From: Actinomycetota bacterium
Lineage (GTDB): Bacteria > Actinomycetota > Acidimicrobiia > Acidimicrobiales > Iamiaceae
Direction: 5' to 3'
DNA length: 9,673 nt
Assembly: GCA_017882935.1 (NCBI GenBank)
Contig: JADGOP010000056.1
Location: 1-9,673 of the forward strand
Shown one piece after another: positions 5,818-9,673 of the stretch. The position numbers were made by a program, and so were the translations under genes. Within the stretch, counting starts at the first letter, position 1. Each line of letters opens with the position of its first letter. The notes beneath the pieces are model-generated. The model saw only the letters and a program-made list of their open reading frames with translations. It did no database searches and had not been told where the DNA came from.

Positions 5818-6510
5818 ATGACGGTGACCCCGGTCTCCATCGCCTCCCCCGGCACCTCGTTCACCGACGACGAGCTGGCCGAGCTCAGCGCGTCGTTCGA
5901 GAGCGCGCCGGCGTCGAAGGTCATCCGCTGGGCGGTCGACACCTTCTCCCCGCACCTCTGCCTCACCGCGTCGATGACCGACGCGGTACTCATCGACCTC
6001 GCCACCAAGGTCGACCCCGGCATCGAGGTGGTGTTCATCGACACCGGCTACCACTTCCCCGAGACGCTGCAGACCGTCGACGTGGTCCGGCGGCGCTACG
6101 CCCTCAACCTCCACCTGCTCACGGTGCCGCACTCCGACCCGCCGCTGTGGACCCAGCAGCCGGGCTGCTGCTCGCAGGCCAAGGTCGCGCAGCTCGACCG
6201 GGCCCTCGCCGGCAAGCAGGCCTGGCTCAGCGGCCTGCGCCGCGCCGAGGCCGACAGCCGCACCGATGCCCCGGTCGTCGGCCGCGACCGGCGCGGCCTG
6301 GTGAAGGTGAACCCGCTCGCCAACTGGTCCGACGCCGACATCGCCGGCTACATCGCCGATCACGACGTGCCGGTCAACCCGCTCACCGCGCAGGGCTACC
6401 CGTCTATCGGCTGCATGCCGTGCACCACCCCCGTCGCCCCGGGTGAAGACCCCCGCGCCGGCCGCTGGCGCGGCCTCGACAAGACCGAGTGCGGCCTCCA
6501 CGACGAGTAG
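5818..6510 (+). CDS. cysH: Adenylyl-sulfate (APS) reductase, CysH family with [4Fe-4S] cluster
   Basis: This enzyme reduces adenosine 5'-phosphosulfate to sulfite and AMP with thioredoxin, the step before sulfite reductase in assimilation. The product has 230 residues. The modified PP-loop nucleotide site is LTASMTDAVLIDL (49-61), followed by VVFIDTGYHFPET (71-83). The cluster cysteines C117-C118 (GCCSQ) and C199-x2-C202 (GCMPC) mark the APS-preferring type; PAPS-specific enzymes lack them. The C-terminal ECGLH supplies catalytic C225. KVNPLANWSDADI (163-175) is a typical CysH block. The ATG at 5818 has GAGAG (5806-5810) seven bases upstream. It follows the reductase by 100 bases with no promoter of note, so the two are probably co-transcribed. 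The 15-bp inverted repeat starting ten bases after the stop probably ends the transcript. No sulfurylase genes are in the window. Confidence 0.95.
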   Translation: MTVTPVSIASPGTSFTDDELAELSASFESAPASKVIRWAVDTFSPHLCLTASMTDAVLIDLATKVDPGIEVVFIDTGYHFPETLQTVDVVRRRYALNLHLLTVPHSDPPLWTQQPGCCSQAKVAQLDRALAGKQAWLSGLRRAEADSRTDAPVVGRDRRGLVKVNPLANWSDADIAGYIADHDVPVNPLTAQGYPSIGCMPCTTPVAPGEDPRAGRWRGLDKTECGLHDE

Positions 6511-6520
6511 CCCCCAAGCT

Positions 6521-6572
6521 CGTTTTGGGTGCGTTTCGCGGGGCCATGACCCCACGGAACGCACCCAAAACG
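6521..6572. terminator. Long perfect inverted repeat between convergent genes, probable bidirectional terminator
   Basis: CGTTTTGGGTGCGTT (6521-6535) and AACGCACCCAAAACG (6558-6572) are perfectly complementary over 15 bp. Pairing can continue inward with one wobble and one mismatch to GGGG/CCCC around a CCATGA loop. It lies ten bases after the cysH stop and 16 bases past the SDR stop on the other strand. No separate T-run follows on either strand; the T4/A4 tracts are inside the stem. Such long U-poor hairpins end many GC-rich transcripts. It could also be a copy of a dispersed palindromic repeat. Confidence 0.7.
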
Positions 6573-6588
6573 CGTCGGAGGTTGAGCG

Positions 6589-7446
6589 TCAGCCGGTGAA
6601 GCCGGGCTCGGTGGCGGCGTCGGTGTAGATCATCCGGGCGATGCCGCCGTAGTCGGGGCCGCAGCGCAGGTGGTGGCCGCCGTCGATCGGCAGGGCGTTG
6701 CCCGTGACCCAGCCCGACTCGGGACCGCTGAGGAACCGGACCACCGAGGCCACGTCACCCACCGTGCCAATGCGCGAGACCGGCTGGTTCGCGAGGTACG
6801 AGTCGATCAGGGCCTGGTCCTGCATGGGGAACTCCATGAGCTCGGTCTCGATGATGCCCGGCTGCACCGAGTTGGCCCGGATCCCGTCGGCGCCCAGCTC
6901 GTCGGCCGCGTTGCGCACCAGCATGTCGATGCCGGCCTTGCTGGCACCGTAGGTGGACATGTAGCGGTGCACGGTGACGCCGGCGAGCGACGAGATGGTC
7001 ACGATCGCGCCGCCCCCGCCGGCCACCATGGCCCGGGCGGCGTGCTTGATGGTGAGGTAGGTGCCGACCAGGTTGGTGTCGATGACGCGACGGAAGTCGT
7101 CGAAGTCCTGGGCGACGATCGGCGCGACGGTGCCCGTGCCCGCCGAGGCCACGGCGATGTGCAGGCCGCCACCCACCTCCACCGCCCTGGCGACGGCGGC
7201 TTCCACGTCGGCCTCGACCGACACGTCGCCGCTGCTCCAGCCCACCTCGGCGCCGGCCGGGGCCACGCCCCGCAGCTGCGCGACGGCCCCTTCCAGACGT
7301 TCCTCGTTGCGCCCCATGAGCGTGACCGAGCAACCGTCGACGAGCAGCGCCTCGGCACACGCCAAGCCGATGCCGCTGCCACCGCCCGTGATGAGCGCGG
7401 ACTGGCCGGCGAGGACGAGGTAGGCGGAAGTGGGGTCGGTTGGCAC
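6589..7446 (-). CDS. SDR family NAD(P)-dependent oxidoreductase
   Basis: This is a cytosolic short-chain dehydrogenase/reductase; the substrate cannot be told. The 285 residues form one Rossmann domain. The cofactor loop TGGGSGIG is at 20-27. R46, in LMGRNEER after the second strand, favours NADP over NAD. D74 is in SSGDVS. The usual NNAG strand is replaced by ASAG (100-103). Catalytic residues are N125 (DTNLVG), S153 (ISSLAG), Y166 and K170 (YGASK). PGIIETELM (197-205) and LPIDGGHHL (252-260) are family-typical. About 25 residues extend past the usual end (to TEPGFTG). The start is GTG 7446-7444, with AGGAG on the minus strand (7458-7454) seven bases upstream, the best ribosome binding site in the window. 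It is convergent with cysH and divergent from the GH15 gene, so it is probably transcribed alone. Confidence 0.93.
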   Translation of the reverse strand: MPTDPTSAYLVLAGQSALITGGGSGIGLACAEALLVDGCSVTLMGRNEERLEGAVAQLRGVAPAGAEVGWSSGDVSVEADVEAAVARAVEVGGGLHIAVASAGTGTVAPIVAQDFDDFRRVIDTNLVGTYLTIKHAARAMVAGGGGAIVTISSLAGVTVHRYMSTYGASKAGIDMLVRNAADELGADGIRANSVQPGIIETELMEFPMQDQALIDSYLANQPVSRIGTVGDVASVVRFLSGPESGWVTGNALPIDGGHHLRCGPDYGGIARMIYTDAATEPGFTG

Positions 7447-7481
7447 CGGAGGGCTCCTCTGGGTCGAGATCGAGGCGGGAC

Positions 7482-7487
7482 CTTATC
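7482..7487 (-). promoter_or_regulatory. Candidate -10 of the SDR gene
   Basis: The minus strand reads GATAAG here, four of six consensus bases. It would start transcription near 7475 and give a leader of about 28 bases holding the AGGAG site. No convincing -35 is seen. Confidence 0.3.
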
Positions 7488-7522
7488 GCCACCAGAACGC
7501 GGGTCTCGGGAGGGAACGGGGC

Positions 7523-7528
7523 TAGAAC
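7523..7528 (+). promoter_or_regulatory. Candidate -10 of a leaderless GH15 transcript
   Basis: TAGAAC sits exactly at -12 to -7 if the A of the ATG at 7535 is +1. A GGGAGGG (7509-7515) is too far upstream to serve this start as a ribosome binding site. No good -35 is visible. Confidence 0.3.
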
Positions 7529-8293
7529 CACTGCATGGCGTCTCGCATCGAGGACTACGCCCTGCTGGGCGACACCGAATCGGCGGCCCTGGTGGGCAAG
7601 GACGGGTCGATCGACTGGCTCACCGTCCCCCGCTTCGACTCGCCCGCCTGCTTCGCGGCGCTGCTCGGCACCGAGGGCAACGGCCGCTGGCAGATCGCAC
7701 CGGCCAGCCGGGTCCTGCGCGTGGAGCGCTCGTACCGGCCGGGGTCGCTCGTGCTCGAGACGGTGTTCCACACCGCCGAGGGGTCGGTGGCGCTCATCGA
7801 CTGCCTGCCGCCCCGTGACGGCCGCTACGACCTGGCCCGCCTGGTCGAGGGGCGCAGCGGCTCCGTGCCGATGCGCCTCCACCTCACCATCCGCTTCGAC
7901 TACGGCTCGATCGTGCCGTGGGTCCGGCGCTGCCCCGGCGGCATCACTGCGGTGGGCGGTCCCGACGCCATGCGGCTGGCCACCCCGGTCGAGCTGCGCA
8001 GCGAGAACCTCGAGACGACGGCCGAGTTCACCGTCGCGGCCGGCCAGCGGGTGCCGTTCACGCTCACCTGGTACCCGTCCGACACGCCGGCACCCCAGCC
8101 CCTCGACGCCGTCACCGCCATCGCCGAGAGCGAGGCCTGGTGGCGGGCCTGGAGCAGCGGGTGCACCTACGACGGGGACTACGCCGACGAGGTGCTGTCG
8201 TCGCTCACCGTCCTGAAGGGTCTCACCTACGCGCCGAGCGGGGGCCTCGCCCGTCGGCGCGTGTCCAGAGCCAGCGCGGTCCGTCAGCCGAAC

Positions 8294-8397
8294 CCACAAG
8301 ACCGGCGCTGGTGCGTGGGCGTCGCTGCAGCGGGGGCGCGCGCCGTCTCGGCGCCGGTTTTCGGGGTGTCGCTTTCCACTGAGCGCCGGTTTTGTGG
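8294..8397. repeat. 16-base inverted repeat, arms 8294-8309 and 8382-8397
   Basis: CCACAAGACCGGCGCT (8294-8309) is the reverse complement of AGCGCCGGTTTTGTGG (8382-8397) except for one C/T difference, which still allows a G-U pair in RNA. The arms are separated by 72 bases. This may be the end structure of a mobile element or a long-range hairpin. Confidence 0.6.
8351..8393 (+). repeat. Direct repeat GCGCCGGTTTT, copies at 8351-8361 and 8383-8393
   Basis: Two identical 11-base copies are 32 bases apart, start to start. A third copy with one change lies on the minus strand at 8298-8308 (GCGCCGGTCTT). Three copies within 96 bases suggest protein-binding sites rather than chance. Confidence 0.55.
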
Positions 8398-8401
8398 ACT
8401 G

Positions 8402-8423
8402 GGCGCCAACATATGTCGGCGCC
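8402..8423. repeat. Near-perfect 22-bp palindrome
   Basis: GGCGCCAACAT (8402-8412) and ATGTCGGCGCC (8413-8423) are complementary at ten of eleven positions with no spacer, centred on CATATG. This is the form of a binding site for a dimeric protein or recombinase. Confidence 0.5.
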
Positions 8424-8424
8424 G

Positions 8425-8436
8425 AGATCGGAAGAG
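8425..8436 (+). other. 12-base match to the Illumina TruSeq adapter core
   Basis: AGATCGGAAGAG equals the first 12 bases of the common Illumina adapter; the adapter's next base is C, here T. It lies about 175 bases after the GH15 break. It may be chance or a trace of an imperfect assembly join. Confidence 0.35.
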
Positions 8437-8616
8437 TGGCGCTGAGTCGTGGCGCACGCGGCGGCGCCGGGGCTCCCGCGTGTGGGCGGGCCGTCCTCGG
8501 CGGCGGGCGGCGATGCGTTGCCCGGCAGCGTCAGCCGGAGTCGTCGCCCGCCGCGCCGAGGCGGTACGTCATCGGGAGTTGGGGTTTGGATACCGTGCAG
8601 GGAGATCGCCGTCGCG

Positions 8617-9673
8617 TTGGAGGAGTCGTTGAAGCAAACCTCGAAGTCGGTGTTCTGGGACGTGTTCGCGTTCCCCGACGCGCTGCCGGTGCAGGCGCGG
8701 CTCCGGCTCTCGGCATTGCTGGCCGTGCCAGGGCAGGCCCCTGCGCTCCTCCCGCGGCAGCTCGCATCGTCTCCGCTGCCGGTCGATCCGGAGGCGCGGG
8801 AAGCAATCCGGACAGCGATCGAGGCCGGCGTCACCGCGCAGACGATCGAGAACCTCGGACCGCATCGGCTCGATGCCGTGGTCCCGGCGCTCGCGAGCTG
8901 CGAACCCGACACGACCGCTCGATTCGCACCGCCACCGGTGCGGGCGCTGCTCGCGAAACACGCGGTCGGCGCGACCCCGCTCGGCGGATTCACCGTCGGC
9001 CAGATCTGTGGTTGGCCGGGCTTCGGGCCGAGGCGGGTGGTGCAGCTGATCAGTGCCGCCATCGGCGCGGCACTGGAAGTGGCCGTGGGACAGTCGCTCC
9101 CGATCGTCGCGAACGCGACTCCCAACGACCTCAGCACCGTGCTCGCTTACGACGCGGCGACGGGTGGTCGGCTGCGCGGGCTCCTGCAGAACCTTTGCAC
9201 CGCAGGACCTCCCGAGGTGGCTGCGGCTGCGCGTCGGGTGCTCGCCTGGCAGGCCGTCGAGCCGGATCCGAGTCTCCTGGCCTTGGCACACGCGTTGGCC
9301 GCCGGCGGTGACGAGCGCGACCGTGGCGTGTTCGAGAACGGGGTACTGCCCCTCGGATCCTCGGTGACGCGGCCGGAGCTGGCCGAAGCCCTCGGCATCA
9401 GCGCCGACCGGGTCAAGCGGCTCGCCGCGCGGGCCGTCCACCGGGTCGACGCGGCCCTGCACGACGCGCCGACCGCGGTCCGCGAACTCGCGGCGGCGGT
9501 GTCCGAGCGGCTCGGCGCCGCGGCACCACGCACGGCCGTGGACGAGGCGTTGGCCTCGCTCGGGCTGCCCGCGCTGCCCGACTCCAGGTCACGGCTGCTG
9601 CTGTGGATGGCCGGTCCCTACCGGGAGGTCGACGGGCACCCGGACTGGGTCGCCGTCGACCCGGCGGGGCTGG
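8617..9673 (+). CDS. Putative DNA-binding protein with HhH-like and sigma-region-4-like HTH segments, cut by right window edge
   Basis: The frame is open from 8446 to the window end with no stop, so the C-terminus is missing. I use TTG 8617 as the start, with AGGGAG (8599-8604) upstream; 352 residues follow. GTG 8449 or 8482 are alternatives, or the N-terminus may be lost at the junction. Residues 1-30 (KSVFWDVFAFPDALPVQARL at 10-29) are unassigned. GGFTVGQICGWPGFGPRRVV (123-142) resembles a helix-hairpin-helix or RNA polymerase alpha C-terminal fold. TRPELAEALGISADRVKRLA (251-270) resembles the HTH of sigma region 4. LLLWMAGPYREVDG (327-340) looks like a winged-helix strand. No catalytic motif is visible. 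Codons such as GAA, AAA, CCA, CCT, TCT, GCA, GGA and CGA are commoner than in the upstream genes, suggesting different ancestry. A regulatory role is inference from fold likeness only. Confidence 0.6.
   Translation, partial: MEESLKQTSKSVFWDVFAFPDALPVQARLRLSALLAVPGQAPALLPRQLASSPLPVDPEAREAIRTAIEAGVTAQTIENLGPHRLDAVVPALASCEPDTTARFAPPPVRALLAKHAVGATPLGGFTVGQICGWPGFGPRRVVQLISAAIGAALEVAVGQSLPIVANATPNDLSTVLAYDAATGGRLRGLLQNLCTAGPPEVAAAARRVLAWQAVEPDPSLLALAHALAAGGDERDRGVFENGVLPLGSSVTRPELAEALGISADRVKRLAARAVHRVDAALHDAPTAVRELAAAVSERLGAAAPRTAVDEALASLGLPALPDSRSRLLLWMAGPYREVDGHPDWVAVDPAGL

Larger units (their letters stand above)
8252..8616. other. Repeat-rich junction segment without a recognisable gene
   Basis: This stretch lies between the point where GH15 likeness ends and the likely start of the last gene. 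Frames are open here only because stops are rare; the translations are Arg/Pro-rich with no known motif. It holds the inverted and direct repeats, the palindrome and the adapter-like 12-mer listed separately, all between 8294 and 8436. The cluster resembles the multiply repeated ends of some insertion sequences (IS21-type ends have several short internal repeats), but no transposase is present to support that. Bases 8446-8616 are an in-frame open extension of the next gene with possible GTG (8449, 8482) and TTG (8518) starts. Confidence 0.5.
7535..8632 (+). pseudogene. Truncated GH15 family (glucoamylase/trehalase-like) protein, catalytic domain missing
   Basis: GH15 enzymes hydrolyse alpha-glucosides; actinobacterial members include trehalases and glucoamylase-like proteins of about 600 residues. 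Residues 1-239 fit the family's N-terminal beta-sandwich: IEDYALLGD (5-13), ALVGKDGSIDWLTVPRFDSP (18-37), then a normal run to LTVLKGLTYAPSGG (224-237). Relatives continue with a TTSLPE block and a GG-RNWDYRYCWLRDA block that open the catalytic barrel. Neither appears in any frame here, so this is a loss of sequence and not a simple frameshift. Likeness ends near base 8251. The frame stays open to a TGA at 8630-8632, but those last 126 residues are Arg-rich and look non-coding. The catalytic glutamates are absent, so hydrolase activity is very unlikely. The cause may be insertion, deletion, or an assembly join. Confidence 0.82.

Noticed and set aside
3873..6044. Very long antisense open frame (723 codons) opposite the sulfur genes
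   Set aside because: Its Gly/Val/Ala-rich, motif-free translation is what the complement of GC-biased codons gives. The sense strand encodes clear conserved enzymes.
6670..8299. Long open frames opposite the SDR and GH15 genes on either strand
   Set aside because: They lie opposite well-supported genes and their translations show no family motifs.
8252..8632. A frameshift as the cause of the GH15 break
   Set aside because: None of the three forward frames after 8251 encodes the expected next blocks, so the sequence itself is missing.
8223..9462. Open frames on both strands other than the chosen one in the right-end region
   Set aside because: Only the frame ending at base 9673 gives a normal hydrophobic pattern with HTH-like helices. 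The others are Arg/Pro/Ser-rich.

Overview
The window is GC-rich throughout. It has GTG starts, several genes without a clear ribosome binding site, and a class II DAHP synthase. Together with a nadD–LCP gene pair and a [4Fe-4S]-type CysH, this points to a high-GC actinobacterium, possibly of the Acidimicrobiia type. That placement is inference from gene content and style; no marker gene here fixes it.

Layout: (1) Minus strand, 1-1279: nadD (NAD biosynthesis) followed by the N-terminal 203 residues of a membrane-anchored LytR-CpsA-Psr (LCP) family protein that runs off the left edge. A 24-codon mini-ORF overlaps both neighbours by four bases. (2) 1280-1555: a divergent regulatory region with several inverted repeats and candidate promoters. 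(3) Plus strand, 1556-3791: a small, divergent sigma-70 family factor, then class II DAHP synthase, the first step of the shikimate pathway. (4) Plus strand, 3945-6510: an assimilatory sulfur pair, a sirohaem/[4Fe-4S] sulfite (or nitrite) reductase followed by an APS-reductase-type cysH. CysH makes sulfite and the first enzyme reduces it to sulfide. The upstream region carries a candidate promoter/operator and a possible leader ORF. The 100-base gap between the two genes can fold. (5) 6521-6572: a perfect 15-bp inverted repeat between the convergent cysH and SDR genes, probably a two-way terminator. (6) Minus strand, 6589-7446: a short-chain dehydrogenase. (7) Plus strand from 7535: a GH15 (glucoamylase/trehalase-like) gene that breaks off after about 239 residues, before its catalytic barrel.

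The right end is the accessory-looking part. After the break in the GH15 gene, about 365 bases hold a cluster of short inverted and direct repeats built on GCGCCGGTTTT, a near-perfect 22-bp palindrome, and a 12-base match to the Illumina adapter core. A new reading frame then opens. Its codon use differs from the rest of the window, and it runs off the right edge. It encodes a protein with a helix-hairpin-helix-like segment and a sigma-region-4-like helix-turn-helix. The junction may be a mobile-element or island boundary, or an assembly join; the sequence alone cannot settle which.

No tRNA, rRNA, CRISPR array, complete insertion sequence or phage module was seen. The best leads are the sulfite reductase, which carries a full cluster-ligand cysteine set in both halves, and the GH15/repeat/HTH junction.
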